From Prevotella jejuni (GTDB lineage: Bacteria > Bacteroidota > Bacteroidia > Bacteroidales > Bacteroidaceae), in NCBI RefSeq assembly GCF_900187995.1, contig NZ_FZNZ01000020.1, forward strand, positions 1 to 64,000: a DNA stretch of 64,000 bases, in the 5' to 3' direction. The notes below the pieces were generated by a model that worked only from the letters and a program-made list of their open reading frames with translations, did no database searches and was not told the DNA's origin. The stretch's first letter is position 1. The number at the start of each line of letters is the position of its first letter. Shown here piece by piece: positions 17,024 to 27,765 of the stretch. Both the position numbers and the translations under genes were made by a program.

Positions 17024-17087
17024 AAAAGGGTAAGACAGTAGGAGGGTAAGGAAGAAATCCCTACCTTCATTACTGTTCTACCCTTTT
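17024..17087 (-). terminator. Long hairpin after the HD phosphodiesterase gene
   Basis: Arms of 17 bases, AAAAGGGTAAGACAGTA (17024-17040) and TACTGTTCTACCCTTTT (17071-17087), pair with two mismatches. It begins about 20 bases after the stop codon, and the distal arm ends in CCCTTTT on the minus strand, as in a terminator. Confidence 0.7.
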
Positions 17088-17108
17088 CTCTTTTTCATTC
17101 TCAGTTCC

Positions 17109-19160
17109 TTATACTTTCAGCTGTGGATACTGAATACGTGTGTGATACATAGCCTTCAAGCGTTCGATGAGTACAGACTTTGCAGCTGTGATGTCGCGGA
17201 AAGTGATAGGACAATCCGTAAACTTACCATCGGCAACTTGTCCATCTATAAGCTGATTAACCAAGTTACTGATGCTCTCTTCGGTATATTCTTGTAGTGA
17301 ACGAGAGGCAGCCTCGACGGTGTCACTCATCATGAGGATAGCTTGCTCACGTGTGAAAGGGTTTGGACCAGGATAACGGAATTGGTCTTCATTGACCTCC
17401 TCGTCTGGGTGTTCGTTCTTATAATGTATATAGAAATATTTTGCGAGACCTGTACCATGATGTGTCGTGATAAACTCCTTAATCTCACGTGGGAGGTTAT
17501 ATTTCTCGGCAAGTTTAAGTCCTTCCGTCACATGGCTGATGATGATACGTGCACTCTCAAGGTCGTTTAGTTTGTCATGTGGGTTGATACCAGCTTGATT
17601 TTCAGTGAAGAAGGCTGGATTAAGCATCTTGCCGATATCATGATAAAGAGCTCCCGTACGCACTAATTGACTCTTAGCGCCAATTCTACTTGCTATTTCA
17701 GTAGCGAGATTACCAACGGTGATAGAGTGTTGGAAGGTTCCTGGTGCCACCTCACTCAGTCTGCGCAAGAGTTCGTTATTCGTGTTTGACAACTCAAACA
17801 TCGTTACTGTAGACACGAAACCGAAGGCTTTCTCGATGACCAACATCAGTGGATAGGTGAAGAGAAGGAAGAAACCATTTACAGCAAAGTGATAGTACAT
17901 CGTGTGGTCGAGCTTTGACAAGTCGTCGGCCTGTATGAGTTGGAGGGCAAGATAGACAGCTGCCGACCCGATGGTCACGAGGAGTGCGGTAAGGAATATC
18001 TGAATTCTCTTTGATAGTTCGCGTAGGGAATAAATCGCAATGAGTCCTGCAACGATTTGTACGATAATAAACTCATACTGGTATTTGACGGCCACAGCAC
18101 AGATAAGGACCATTGTGATATGTCCGATGAAAGCCGTTCGCGAGTCCATGAAGACACGGAAAAAAATAGGTGCCATGCTGAACGGCAGGATGTAAACACT
18201 TAGTATGTTATGTTCCATCATCAGAGATGTGAGGATAGGATAGATGACTATCATCACATAAAGGAGTGATATGGAGCGTGGCTTATTAAAGTAATCTTTT
18301 CTGAAGAGTGCCAAGTAGAGTGTGAAAAGGCAAATGAAGATTAAGACGTAGATGGTCTGTCCAAGGAAGGTAGATGTTATCTCGTCTTCAGTAGCCTTGC
18401 GTTTCTCCATTGCTTGCTCAAAGGAGTTAAGCACACGATAGGTCTTTGCATCAACAATGTCACCACGATCGATGATACGTTGACCCTCTAATACCATGCC
18501 CGAAGCCTGTGGAATAAGACTTAGCATATCATTCATCTCTGTTTCACTACGGTCTTTGTCATAGACAAGGTTTGCTTCGATGTAGTCGTTCAGATTACAT
18601 TGCTGAAGTACGGAACGCTTCGGACCTAACAACGGGTCCATGAAAAGTTGTTCGTAAGCACCCAGTGTTGAGTAGGTCTTATTGATAGGTACACTGACAG
18701 CCTGCTTACCTGTAACGACACGGATAAGGTTGTTACTGTCCTTGGCAAGTGTGGAGTATTGTTGTGGGTCAATGATTCCAGCCTCGTAAATCTCATGCAG
18801 ACGGTGTGCAATAGCATCGACGTAGGCTTCTGATAAGCCAGGGATACCATTCTTATAAGCCTCACGGAACTGTTCAATCTTCTTTTGCTCGACAGTCTTA
18901 TTGATGTTATAATAAGGTTGAAAATGTTTAGTAATGGAGTCTTTCTCAACCTTTAACGCTGCTTCAGTCTTAAAGATAGGAAAGTCGAACTTAGCAATCA
19001 ACTGCCCATACATCCATGGTTTCCCCTCGTCATAATGGAAAAGTTTACCTTGCGTACGGGGTAAGAAAAGCACTATCAAAACGACGGCAACGATGACCAA
19101 TGCCATTCTTGAGACCATATTGCGCCAGTAGGGACTGCTGATGTTTTTAAATCTTATCAT
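17109..19160 (-). CDS. 7TM-HD phosphodiesterase, PgpH family
   Basis: A 683-residue inner-membrane protein of the PgpH group, whose characterised members hydrolyse cyclic di-AMP. One TM helix (about 17-34) leads to an extracytoplasmic 7TMR-HDED domain (to about 265), then a block of seven TM helices (266-450), then a cytosolic HD domain. The HD metal motif is HDIGKMLNP with His 507-Asp 508, preceded by the conserved PGTFQHSITVGNLA and followed by ISHV and THHGTGL. Length is as expected. It is transcribed away from gltX. Confidence 0.92.
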   Translation of the reverse strand: MIRFKNISSPYWRNMVSRMALVIVAVVLIVLFLPRTQGKLFHYDEGKPWMYGQLIAKFDFPIFKTEAALKVEKDSITKHFQPYYNINKTVEQKKIEQFREAYKNGIPGLSEAYVDAIAHRLHEIYEAGIIDPQQYSTLAKDSNNLIRVVTGKQAVSVPINKTYSTLGAYEQLFMDPLLGPKRSVLQQCNLNDYIEANLVYDKDRSETEMNDMLSLIPQASGMVLEGQRIIDRGDIVDAKTYRVLNSFEQAMEKRKATEDEITSTFLGQTIYVLIFICLFTLYLALFRKDYFNKPRSISLLYVMIVIYPILTSLMMEHNILSVYILPFSMAPIFFRVFMDSRTAFIGHITMVLICAVAVKYQYEFIIVQIVAGLIAIYSLRELSKRIQIFLTALLVTIGSAAVYLALQLIQADDLSKLDHTMYYHFAVNGFFLLFTYPLMLVIEKAFGFVSTVTMFELSNTNNELLRRLSEVAPGTFQHSITVGNLATEIASRIGAKSQLVRTGALYHDIGKMLNPAFFTENQAGINPHDKLNDLESARIIISHVTEGLKLAEKYNLPREIKEFITTHHGTGLAKYFYIHYKNEHPDEEVNEDQFRYPGPNPFTREQAILMMSDTVEAASRSLQEYTEESISNLVNQLIDGQVADGKFTDCPITFRDITAAKSVLIERLKAMYHTRIQYPQLKV

Positions 19161-19270
19161 CTTATTCTATTGTTATTATCTTGTTACATAAATGTTTGAA
19201 TAACTTGACGTTTATCCTCTTACAACTTGCGAAAATACTAAAAATATAGCGTATAGTCAAAAAAAAACAT

Positions 19271-19278
19271 TAATTTTG
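19271..19278 (+). promoter_or_regulatory. Putative -7 box for gltX
   Basis: TAATTTTG 24 bases before the gltX ATG matches TAnnTTTG. No matching -33 element is evident. Confidence 0.55.
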
Positions 19279-19301
19279 CAGGAAAAATAATATTTAAGAC
19301 A

Positions 19302-20819
19302 ATGGCAGAAAGAAATGTGAGAGTACGCTTTGCCCCAAGTCCTACGGGTCCTTTGCATATTGGTGGTGTGCGTACTGCTTTGTATAATTACCTTTTCGCT
19401 CGTCAACATGGCGGCAAATTAATCTTCCGTATAGAGGACACAGACTCTAATCGTTTCGTTCCTGGAGCAGAAGAGTATATCCTTGATTCTTTCGAATGGT
19501 TGGGGATTAAGTTTGACGAGGGTGTTAGCTTTGGTGGCGAACATGGTCCTTACCGTCAGAGCGAGCGCCGTGATATATATAAGAAATATGTCAATCAGCT
19601 CTTAGACGCTGGTAAAGCATACATTGCTTTCGATACGCCAGAGGAGTTGGATGCGAAGCGTAAGGAGATTGAGAATTTCCAATATGATGCGCACACACGT
19701 CTGCAGATGCGTAACTCTTTGACAATGTCAAAGGAGGAAGTTGAGAGTCTGATAGAGGATGGGCAGCAGTATGTTGTTCGTTTCAAGATAGAACCAGGCG
19801 AGGAAGTTCATATCAATGATATGATTCGTGGTGATGTTTGCATCAAGACAGATATCCTTGATGATAAAGTCTTGTTCAAGAGCGCAGACGAGTTACCAAC
19901 TTATCACCTTGCAAACATCGTTGATGACCACTTGATGGAAATCTCTCACGTTATTCGTGGTGAGGAATGGCTACCAAGTGCACCGTTACATGTATTGCTT
20001 TATCGTGCCTTTGGCTGGGAAGATAGCATGCCACGTTTTGCCCATCTGCCTTTGTTGTTGAAGCCAGAGGGTAAGGGTAAGCTCAGTAAGCGTGATGGTG
20101 ACCGCCTTGGTTTCCCTGTGTTCCCATTGGAGTGGCACGACCCTAAGACTGGTGAGATTAGTTCAGGCTATCGTGAGAGTGGTTATTTCCCAGAGGCTGT
20201 AGTTAATTTCTTGGCCTTGTTGGGCTGGAATCCGGGTACAGAACAGGAACTCTTCTCGCTTGAGGAGCTTGTTAACGCATTCGATATCACGAAGTGTTCA
20301 AAGAGTGGAGCTAAGTTTGACTATCAGAAGGGTATGTGGTTTAACCACGAATACATTCTCCGTAAGTCAGATGATGAGATAGCACAACTCTTCGCACCAA
20401 TCGTAGCTAACAATGGTGTTGAGGCTACTATGGAGCAGGTGACACAGGTTGTACACATGATGAAAGACCGTGTTAGCTTTGTTAAGGAACTTTGGGAACT
20501 TTGCTCTTTCTTCTTCATTGCGCCAACAAGCTATGACGAGAAGACCGTTAAGAAGCGTTGGAAGGAGTATTCTGCACAGCAGATGAGCGAACTTGCTGAG
20601 GTGTTGGATGGAATAGAAGATTTCAGTATTGAGGGTCAGGAACCTGTCGTAATGAAATGGGTAGAGGACAAAGGCTATAAGCTTGGAGATATTATGAATG
20701 CCTTCCGTCTCACCCTCGTAGGTATTGGTAAGGGCCCTGGAATGTTCGATATATCTGCCTTTCTTGGCAAAGAGGAGACCTTGAAGCGTATGCGCAAGGC
20801 CATCGAGGTGTTGGGATAA
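19302..20819 (+). CDS. gltX: Glutamyl-tRNA synthetase
   Basis: A 505-residue class I aminoacyl-tRNA synthetase that charges tRNA-Glu. It has the ATP-binding HIGH-type motif PTGPLHIGG (residues 14-22) and the KMSKS-type KLSKRDG near residue 265. The catalytic core is followed by the helical anticodon-binding domain. Family length is normal (about 500 in Bacteroidota). It starts a plus-strand run with waaA, a zinc-ribbon protein and trpS, with short gaps that suggest one transcript. Confidence 0.98.
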   Translation: MAERNVRVRFAPSPTGPLHIGGVRTALYNYLFARQHGGKLIFRIEDTDSNRFVPGAEEYILDSFEWLGIKFDEGVSFGGEHGPYRQSERRDIYKKYVNQLLDAGKAYIAFDTPEELDAKRKEIENFQYDAHTRLQMRNSLTMSKEEVESLIEDGQQYVVRFKIEPGEEVHINDMIRGDVCIKTDILDDKVLFKSADELPTYHLANIVDDHLMEISHVIRGEEWLPSAPLHVLLYRAFGWEDSMPRFAHLPLLLKPEGKGKLSKRDGDRLGFPVFPLEWHDPKTGEISSGYRESGYFPEAVVNFLALLGWNPGTEQELFSLEELVNAFDITKCSKSGAKFDYQKGMWFNHEYILRKSDDEIAQLFAPIVANNGVEATMEQVTQVVHMMKDRVSFVKELWELCSFFFIAPTSYDEKTVKKRWKEYSAQQMSELAEVLDGIEDFSIEGQEPVVMKWVEDKGYKLGDIMNAFRLTLVGIGKGPGMFDISAFLGKEETLKRMRKAIEVLG

Positions 20820-20852
20820 GCCTTCTGAAAGGCTAAATTAATTGAGCCGAGT

Positions 20853-22088
20853 ATGTATAATATAATAATGTATGCCATGCAGCTTGGTATTGCTGTGGGT
20901 AGTCTTTTCAATGAAAAGCTACGCAAGATGTGGCGAGGAGAACAGGAGGCTGTGCGGATTTTACGTGAGAAGGTGGAGCCAAACGCTCAGTACGTTTGGT
21001 TTCATGCTGCTTCATTGGGCGAGTTCGAACAGGGTCGCCCTTTGATAGAGCAGATACGAAAAGACTATCCGCAATATAAGATTCTGCTTACTTTCTTTTC
21101 TCCTTCTGGTTATGAGGTGAGGAAGAATTATGAGGGAGCAGACATCATTACCTACCTGCCTATAGATACGGTGGGTAATGCACGCAGATTCCTACGTGCT
21201 GTTCGTCCCGCTATGGCATTCTTTATCAAGTATGAATTCTGGTATAATTACCTGCATATCCTGCAGTATCGTGATATACCAGTCTATAGCGTGTCAAGCA
21301 TTTTCCGTCCAGATCAAATCTTCTTTAAGTGGTATGGTCGTGGTTATGGTCGTGTTTTAAAGTGTTTTAGCCGTTTCTTTGTTCAGAATGAGGAGAGCAA
21401 GGAACTCTTGAATAAGATAGGAATCTCTGACGCTGTTGTTGTGGGTGATACTCGCTTCGACCGTGTTTTGCAAATCAAGGAGGCAAGTAAGAAATTGCCA
21501 TTGGTGGAGAAGTTCGTCAATAGGGATGCTGCTGATAGGAGAAAAGTCTTCGTTGCAGGATCATCATGGCAGCCTGATGAAGAAATCTTCCTTAAGTACT
21601 TTAATAAGCATAAAGACTGGAAACTCATCATAGCACCGCATGTTATAGGGGAAGACCATCTCAAGACCATCCTCTCACTGATTGAGGACAAGAAGGTAAT
21701 ACGCTACACGCAGGCAACTGAAGAGACTGTTGCTGATGCAGATGTTTTGATTATTGATTGTTTTGGATTGCTGTCATCTATCTATCATTATGGTGATGTA
21801 GCCTACGTAGGAGGTGGTTTTGGAGTAGGAATCCACAATGTTCTTGAGGCTGCAGTATGGGATATGCCAGTTCTTTTCGGTCCAAACAATAAGCATTTCG
21901 CAGAGGCACAAGGACTCTTGCGGGTTGGTGGAGGCTTTGAGATCTTCGATCTTGAGAGTTTCAGTCTGTTGATGAATCAGTTCGCTGAAGATGAAGAATA
22001 CCGCAAGACATGTGGGTCTTTAGCGGGAGATTATGTCGAGAGTCTGGCTGGTGCAACAAATAAAGTTCTAAGCAACGTAAAGTTATGA
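20853..22088 (+). CDS. waaA: 3-deoxy-D-manno-octulosonic acid (Kdo) transferase
   Basis: A 411-residue inner-membrane-anchored glycosyltransferase (GT30) that adds Kdo to lipid A precursor in LPS synthesis. WFHAASLGEFEQGRPLIE is the family's N-terminal glutamate motif, FFIKYEFWYNYL and VVGDTRFDRV follow, and the donor site is marked by DCFGLLSSIYHYGDVAYVGGGFG and HNVLEAA. An N-terminal hydrophobic segment (IIMYAMQLGIAVGSLF) acts as anchor. It overlaps the next gene by 4 bases (ATGA). Confidence 0.97.
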   Translation: MYNIIMYAMQLGIAVGSLFNEKLRKMWRGEQEAVRILREKVEPNAQYVWFHAASLGEFEQGRPLIEQIRKDYPQYKILLTFFSPSGYEVRKNYEGADIITYLPIDTVGNARRFLRAVRPAMAFFIKYEFWYNYLHILQYRDIPVYSVSSIFRPDQIFFKWYGRGYGRVLKCFSRFFVQNEESKELLNKIGISDAVVVGDTRFDRVLQIKEASKKLPLVEKFVNRDAADRRKVFVAGSSWQPDEEIFLKYFNKHKDWKLIIAPHVIGEDHLKTILSLIEDKKVIRYTQATEETVADADVLIIDCFGLLSSIYHYGDVAYVGGGFGVGIHNVLEAAVWDMPVLFGPNNKHFAEAQGLLRVGGGFEIFDLESFSLLMNQFAEDEEYRKTCGSLAGDYVESLAGATNKVLSNVKL

Positions 22089-22573
22089 AATATCAGATAA
22101 CATGTGATAACTGTGGTACACAGTTTATCGTTGAGGCTGAAGAAGGACAGACCATCGAGTGTACTTGTCCTCATTGTCATGGTATCATGGAGGTGACTCT
22201 GCCATTGGTAAGTGCTGGTCAACAATATGATCAGTCTGTTGGTATGACGCCACAACCCCAGCAGTTACAGGCAGAAACAGCTAAGAAGGGTAATAATGCA
22301 ATCCTTTGGGGTGTTGTGATTGGACTCCTCTTACTGGCGGGAGGTGTAGGGGCTTATTATGCTATGGGCTCATCTTCGCCAGAGACCACGGTGAGTGATT
22401 CTATTCCTAACGATACGATTCCATACGAAACACCGGTCCAAGTAGAGGAGACTCCATCTGTTGATACGGTTGTTGCAGCACCTGAAGTGCCGAAAGAAAA
22501 GGAAGAAGAACAGGTTGAAGAGAATCAGGAAGAGGAAGAGGATACCTTATCTTCACATGCACATGATGAATAG
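22085..22573 (+). CDS. Membrane-anchored zinc-ribbon protein of unknown function
   Basis: A 162-residue protein. An N-terminal zinc ribbon uses Cys 7/Cys 10 (CDNC) and Cys 28/Cys 31 (CPHC), resembling MJ0042/zinc-ribbon-type domains. One transmembrane helix spans about 71-93 (AILWGVVIGLLLLAGGVGAYY). The remaining tail is acidic and Pro/Glu-rich with runs of Glu, likely disordered and periplasmic. It overlaps the waaA stop by the ATGA junction, so it is translationally coupled to LPS synthesis, but no function can be assigned. Confidence 0.85.
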   Translation: MKYQITCDNCGTQFIVEAEEGQTIECTCPHCHGIMEVTLPLVSAGQQYDQSVGMTPQPQQLQAETAKKGNNAILWGVVIGLLLLAGGVGAYYAMGSSSPETTVSDSIPNDTIPYETPVQVEETPSVDTVVAAPEVPKEKEEEQVEENQEEEEDTLSSHAHDE

Positions 22574-22613
22574 CTTCAACAGTATATATAACGAATAAAA
22601 TAGAAAAAGATAA

Positions 22614-23702
22614 ATGGGAAAAATTATTTTGACTGGTGACCGCCCTACAGGTAAACTTCACTTGGGTCACTATGTAGGCTCTCTCCGCCGTCGTGTGGAA
22701 CTTCAGAACCTCGGAGACTACGATAAGATGTTTGTCTTTATGGCAGATGTACAGGCGCTGACAGACAATGCTGATAATCCAGAGAAGATTCGACAGAATA
22801 TTATTGAGGTGGCTTTAGATTATCTCTCTGCTGGCTTGAGCCCAGAGAAATGTACGCTTTATATACAGAGTCAGATTCCTGAAATAGCTGAACTGACCAC
22901 TTTCTTGATGAATCTTGTCAGCGTAAGCCGTGTTCAACGTAACCCAACGGTGAAGACAGAGATTAAGATGCGCAACTTTGAAGCCAATATCCCAATGGGT
23001 TTCTTTGCTTATCCTGTGTCTCAGGCAGCTGACATTGCAGCCTTCAAGGCTACGACTGTGCCAGCAGGTGAGGACCAAGAGCCGATGTTGGAGTTGACTC
23101 GTGAACTTGTGCGTCGCTTCAATCAGATTTATGCACCAGTACTTGTTGAGCCTGCGATTATGTTGCCAGAGAACGCAACGGCACGTCGTTTGCCTGGTAC
23201 AGATGGTAAGGAGAAGATGAGTAAGAGTCTTGGTAACTGTATCTATCTCTCTGATGATGCTGATACCGTATGGAAGAAGGTGAAGACAATGTACACTGAT
23301 TCGACTCACTTGAATGTGTCTGACCCAGGTCATGTTGAGGGAAATGCTGTGTTTACTTACCTTGATGCCTTCTCAACCGATGAGGACTTCGCTGAGTTCT
23401 GGCCAGAGTTCCAGAACCTCGATGAGTTGAAAGCTGCTTATACAACCGGTGGTATCGGTGATATGAAGTGTAAGAAGTTGCTCAATAGTGTCTTGAACAA
23501 GATGTTGGACCCAATCCGTGCACGCCGTCATGAGTACGAACAGGATATTCCAGAGATTTATAACATCCTCAAGAAGGGTTCATTGGAAGCACGTGAGACC
23601 GCTGCCAAGACTATGGAAGAGGTGCGTGCAGCCATGCAGATTAACTATTTCGAGGATACAGAACTGATACAAAGTCAGGCTGAAAGGTTCAAACAAAAGT
23701 AA
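22614..23702 (+). CDS. trpS: Tryptophanyl-tRNA synthetase
   Basis: A 362-residue class I synthetase for tRNA-Trp. Signature sequences are the HIGH-type [13 protein letters not shown] (11-23), [20 protein letters not shown] in the tryptophan-adenylate pocket, and KMSKSLGN near residue 202. The length is normal for the Bacteroidota form. It closes the gltX-waaA cluster and is followed by a strong terminator. Confidence 0.98.
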   Translation: MGKIILTGDRPTGKLHLGHYVGSLRRRVELQNLGDYDKMFVFMADVQALTDNADNPEKIRQNIIEVALDYLSAGLSPEKCTLYIQSQIPEIAELTTFLMNLVSVSRVQRNPTVKTEIKMRNFEANIPMGFFAYPVSQAADIAAFKATTVPAGEDQEPMLELTRELVRRFNQIYAPVLVEPAIMLPENATARRLPGTDGKEKMSKSLGNCIYLSDDADTVWKKVKTMYTDSTHLNVSDPGHVEGNAVFTYLDAFSTDEDFAEFWPEFQNLDELKAAYTTGGIGDMKCKKLLNSVLNKMLDPIRARRHEYEQDIPEIYNILKKGSLEARETAAKTMEEVRAAMQINYFEDTELIQSQAERFKQK

Positions 23703-23733
23703 GGTCCTCGTCCTGTCTTTTTATTGATATAGC

Positions 23734-23782
23734 AGTCTTATTTCATCTTTCCTATAGATGGAATAAGACTGTTTCCTTTTTG
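23734..23782 (+). terminator. Terminator after trpS
   Basis: CAGTCTTATTTCATC pairs with GATGGAATAAGACTG (23734-23748, 23758-23772), followed by TTTCCTTTTT. It ends the gltX-trpS unit. Nothing further is seen from 23783 to the SusC promoter. Confidence 0.9.
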
Positions 23783-24147
23783 TCTAATAGTCTTGTGACT
23801 GGTATTTTAGGGTGAAAGACTCACCTGCAAGTTTGCTATTAGCGTCTTACTATGATTAACCTTCATGGCTATGACGATACGGTCCTATCTTTTTCAATGT
23901 ACGTGTGGGGAGCAAACTCTTTTGATGCGAGAGCTTAGTGTATTACAATAAATTGTAAGTTTTCGACGGAATTGTTGGTGGAGAAGAGTTATGTGATAAA
24001 AGATAAACAACTCTTTATAGCCTGAACAGTTGTTAGTATAAGTATGGTGTAGGTAGATGAAGAATACTTTTTTGTTTGATAGTCAGTAGGTTTAGTCCTA
24101 TGCTTGATTAAATTTAATGATTATTTAGAAAATATTTATTAGTATAA

Positions 24148-24179
24148 TTTGTGGCAAATAAAAAAAGTCCCTACTTTTG
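24148..24179 (+). promoter_or_regulatory. Promoter of the first SusC/SusD operon
   Basis: TTTG (24148-24151), 20 bases, then TACTTTTG (24172-24179) is an excellent Bacteroidota promoter. It leaves a leader of about 200 bases before the susC ATG. The leader contains a 15-codon open frame (24315-24362). Confidence 0.8.
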
Positions 24180-24386
24180 TCTCAACCAACTTAAACAATA
24201 TAATATCGGTGAATAGCGTCTTCAGCGGTGAGGAGAAAAGTCTTTCTTCCGTATTGACCTATTAATATCGTGAACATAAATAAGATTTCATATAATAATT
24301 TTATATTCTTTCGTATGGTTGAGGCATGTCTCTCTTTGCCAACTGCTTTGCGGAGGAACTAAACAATCTTTACTATTAAAAGTTAG

Positions 24387-27300
24387 ATGCGCATGATTTT
24401 ACACATCAAGCCAATTGGTTTTACGTTATGCATGAGTGTGTCATTCTTGATGCCAACGCAAGGGTATGCTGTGTCAAAGCTGCCTGTTCAGAGCGTACAG
24501 CAATCAGGAAGATGCACAGGTGTTATTCTTGATGAACAAGGCGAACCTATTGTTGGTGCCACTGTTCAAGTGAAAGGTACAAGTAATGGGGCCGCCACTG
24601 ATTTAGACGGCCGTTTCACACTGTCGAATATCCCTCCTGGTAGTGTTCTTGTTATCAGTTACATTGGTATGGAAACAAAGGAGTTGAAATGGGATGGACA
24701 GGACATTAAAGTGAAGTTGAAAGAGGAGCAACATGCGCTAAACGAGCTGATTGTGACAGGTTACGGTGGTCAACAGAAGCGTGCTACGTTGACAACGGCT
24801 ATCTCTAAGATGGATAATAAGGTGTTAGATGCGGCAGCTTTCTCAAATGTCGGTAGTGCATTGCAGGGTAGTGTGACTGGTCTTCAGGTTGTCAATAGCT
24901 CTGGTCAGCCAGGTACTGCGCCTTCTATCACCTTGCGTGGTGGTGCTTCTATCACAGGAAGTGCTCCTGCATTGATTATCGTTGATGGTGTTGAGCGTAC
25001 TTTGTCAGAGATTAACCCAGCTGATATCGAGTCTATCGAAGTTTTGAAAGATGCTGCCTCAACAGCAATTTATGGTGCGAGAGCAAACGGTGGTGTAATC
25101 CTTGTTACAACAAAGCGCGCTCAAGCAGGAAGTTCAAGCATTAACTATCGTTTGAAGGTAGGTGTAAACTTCAAACGTGATGACTACAAGTTTATGAATG
25201 CCCGCAACTATCTTTACTATAACCGAATGGGCTTCAAGCGTTATGCAGATGCTATGGAAGGACATGGAAGGGCTGCTAATGTCGATGCACAGAATGGTTA
25301 TTCTGGCCGTGGATATACTGATTACACTCCACGAACGGATGTTATGTATTACGATGCAACCAACCCTGAACACCAGAGACTGCTTGCCGAAGAAGGATGG
25401 GAGGTTATGGACGACCCTTACTATGGTGCTACAAACGGTGCAAAGCTTATCTTTAAGGATTATGGAGGTCTTTTAGAAGATGCAATCTACCATAATCAAA
25501 CCCTTACGCAAGACCATTATCTGAGCTTCAGCGGTGGTAATAACATGGGATCCTTCGTTGCTTCCTTAGGTTACTATAATGAGAATGGAGTTGTACGCAA
25601 TACTTCTTTCCGTCGTTTCACTGGTAGCGTGAAGGGTGACTATCAAATCAAACCTTGGTTGAAGGTACGTGCTGGTGCGCAGTACACATGGTTTACGAAG
25701 CCAGATAGTTATTTTGGTTCATGGAGTTCTTTGTTCTATCGTACCCGTTCACAGCGTCCTACATGGAATCCTTACCTTGCTGATGGCTCTCCAGCACCAG
25801 GTTGGAGTAGCTCAGATGGTAACTATATGTATTGGAATGATAAACTCACGATGGAGAATGGTTCACGTTCAGAAACCTTCAACATAGGCTTTGACTTGAC
25901 ATTAATACCTAAGCATCTGAAGATGTCGGCCAATGGATCTATTTATCATGTGCTAAATCAGAATGAAAGTTTCAATAAAGCTTATTACACACAGAGCAAT
26001 CCTAATAGCATCAATACGACACGTCGTGCATATGCTTATATGATGAAGGATACACAGATACAGCTAAATACGACGTTGAACTATTTCAATACGTTTGCTG
26101 AACATCATAATGTTGACTTGATGTTGGGTGCTGAGTATTATGATTATAACTACTTCTGGATGAATGCTTCTACAAAGAATTCACCTACAGATGATATCCC
26201 TACACTCAATGCTGGTGCTGATAAGGATAGCAATCCTAAGTCTGAGAAATCTGGTAATCGTATTGAGTCTCTCTTTGGACGTTTCAACTATGATTACAAA
26301 CAAAAGTATCTGCTTAGCTTCACATTCCGTTATGATGGTAACTCTAAGCTGAAAGATAACCGTTGGGGCTTCTTCCCTGGTATCTCTTTGGGTTGGAACA
26401 TGATGGAAGAAGACTTCTGGAAGGATTCTAAGCTGTCAAATGTTATTAGCAATATCAAGCCACGTATCAGCTATGGTAGCAATGGTAACGTGAGTGGTAT
26501 TGGTGATTTCTACATCTATGGAATCTATGACCAACTTACAAACTATCATGGTAACACAGCTTTCTACGACCGTTCGCTTGTGAATACGGCCTTGAAATGG
26601 GAGCAGAGTCACACGTTTGAGGCTGGTCTTGACCTTGGCTTCTTTAAGAATCGATTGTCATTGATTCTCGATTACTATGTCCGCAACACGAGCAACCTGC
26701 TTCAGAGCGTGAGTCTTCCTTCCTACTTAGGTTTCTCTTCTATCCAAACAAACTTGGGTAAGTTGCGTAATCAAGGCTTTGAAATGGAGGTGCGTGCTAC
26801 TCCTATTCACCTAAAGAACAGTTTCCGTTGGGACCTCTCTTTCAATCTCTCAACCGTAAAGAACACGATTATACAGCTTCCTAAGAGCGACCGTCCATTC
26901 AATCAACTTCAAGGAGTAGAGGTTGCTGCGGGCAAGGTTGGCGCTGATGGCAAGACTCCAACTAAGTGGATTGGTGGTTATCGTGAGGGTGGAACACTCG
27001 GAGAACTCTATGGTTATAGCCAAGATCACATCTTCAGAGACTGGGATGATGTAAAGGCTAATGCTAACAAACGTATTGATAACATTGCAAAGTTGTACGG
27101 TCCTGGTCTTGCTGATGAAGTAAACCCACAGACTGGAGTGCTTTATAAGAACTCAACAGGCTGGAAGGCTATTGAACCTGGTGATGTTTGTTGGGAGGAT
27201 ATCAATGAAGATGGTATCATCAACTCACTCGATCGTAAGGTGTTGGGTAACTCAAGACCAACGGTAACAGGAGGTTGGACAAGTACGTTAAGCTATAAGA

Positions 27301-27746
27301 ACCTCTCATTATTTGCTCGTTTCGATTACGCTTTGGGTCATACAATCTACAATGACCTCAAGGCTCGTTCTATGGGACAGTATCAAGGACAGTTCAATCT
27401 TATAGAGAATGTAGAGGACATGTGGACTGAGACCAATCCAGGTGCCAGCTATCCAGCATTCAGTTATGCCGACCAGTTGAATAAGCAGAACATCTGGCGT
27501 GAAGGCTCTAAGTTCTTTGAGAAGGCAGGTTATATGGCTTTGCGTGAGATAACATTGAGTTATACCTTACCAAGAACATGGGTTAAGGCAATGAAGATGG
27601 CGAATGCCAATGTTTATGTGACAGGACAGAACCTCTTCTATCTTACTCCGTACGACGGTGCTTCGCCAGAGCCGGCAGGTGGATATGACTACGGTCGCTA
27701 TCCAACTCCACGTACACTTATCTTTGGATTAAACGTTACATTTTAA
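24387..27746 (+). CDS. SusC/RagA-family TonB-dependent outer-membrane transporter
   Basis: A 1119-residue TonB-dependent transporter of the SusC family, which imports glycans or peptides together with a SusD lid. After the signal peptide comes a carboxypeptidase-regulatory-like domain (GVILDEQGEPIVGATVQVKG, with DGRFTLSNIPPG), then the TonB box region ELIVTGYG and a plug domain with the SusC signature DAASTAIYGARANGGVILVTTK. The 22-stranded barrel ends YPTPRTLIFGLNVTF. The ATG two codons later is an alternative start. No glycoside hydrolase, sulfatase or peptidase is encoded nearby, so the substrate is unknown. Confidence 0.96.
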   Translation: MRMILHIKPIGFTLCMSVSFLMPTQGYAVSKLPVQSVQQSGRCTGVILDEQGEPIVGATVQVKGTSNGAATDLDGRFTLSNIPPGSVLVISYIGMETKELKWDGQDIKVKLKEEQHALNELIVTGYGGQQKRATLTTAISKMDNKVLDAAAFSNVGSALQGSVTGLQVVNSSGQPGTAPSITLRGGASITGSAPALIIVDGVERTLSEINPADIESIEVLKDAASTAIYGARANGGVILVTTKRAQAGSSSINYRLKVGVNFKRDDYKFMNARNYLYYNRMGFKRYADAMEGHGRAANVDAQNGYSGRGYTDYTPRTDVMYYDATNPEHQRLLAEEGWEVMDDPYYGATNGAKLIFKDYGGLLEDAIYHNQTLTQDHYLSFSGGNNMGSFVASLGYYNENGVVRNTSFRRFTGSVKGDYQIKPWLKVRAGAQYTWFTKPDSYFGSWSSLFYRTRSQRPTWNPYLADGSPAPGWSSSDGNYMYWNDKLTMENGSRSETFNIGFDLTLIPKHLKMSANGSIYHVLNQNESFNKAYYTQSNPNSINTTRRAYAYMMKDTQIQLNTTLNYFNTFAEHHNVDLMLGAEYYDYNYFWMNASTKNSPTDDIPTLNAGADKDSNPKSEKSGNRIESLFGRFNYDYKQKYLLSFTFRYDGNSKLKDNRWGFFPGISLGWNMMEEDFWKDSKLSNVISNIKPRISYGSNGNVSGIGDFYIYGIYDQLTNYHGNTAFYDRSLVNTALKWEQSHTFEAGLDLGFFKNRLSLILDYYVRNTSNLLQSVSLPSYLGFSSIQTNLGKLRNQGFEMEVRATPIHLKNSFRWDLSFNLSTVKNTIIQLPKSDRPFNQLQGVEVAAGKVGADGKTPTKWIGGYREGGTLGELYGYSQDHIFRDWDDVKANANKRIDNIAKLYGPGLADEVNPQTGVLYKNSTGWKAIEPGDVCWEDINEDGIINSLDRKVLGNSRPTVTGGWTSTLSYKNLSLFARFDYALGHTIYNDLKARSMGQYQGQFNLIENVEDMWTETNPGASYPAFSYADQLNKQNIWREGSKFFEKAGYMALREITLSYTLPRTWVKAMKMANANVYVTGQNLFYLTPYDGASPEPAGGYDYGRYPTPRTLIFGLNVTF

Positions 27747-27765
27747 TTAAGCAATGTTACTTACA

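Noticed and set aside
16852..17070. 72-codon minus-strand frame
   Set aside because: It ends inside the terminator hairpin region and has Leu/Thr/Pro-rich low-complexity sequence.
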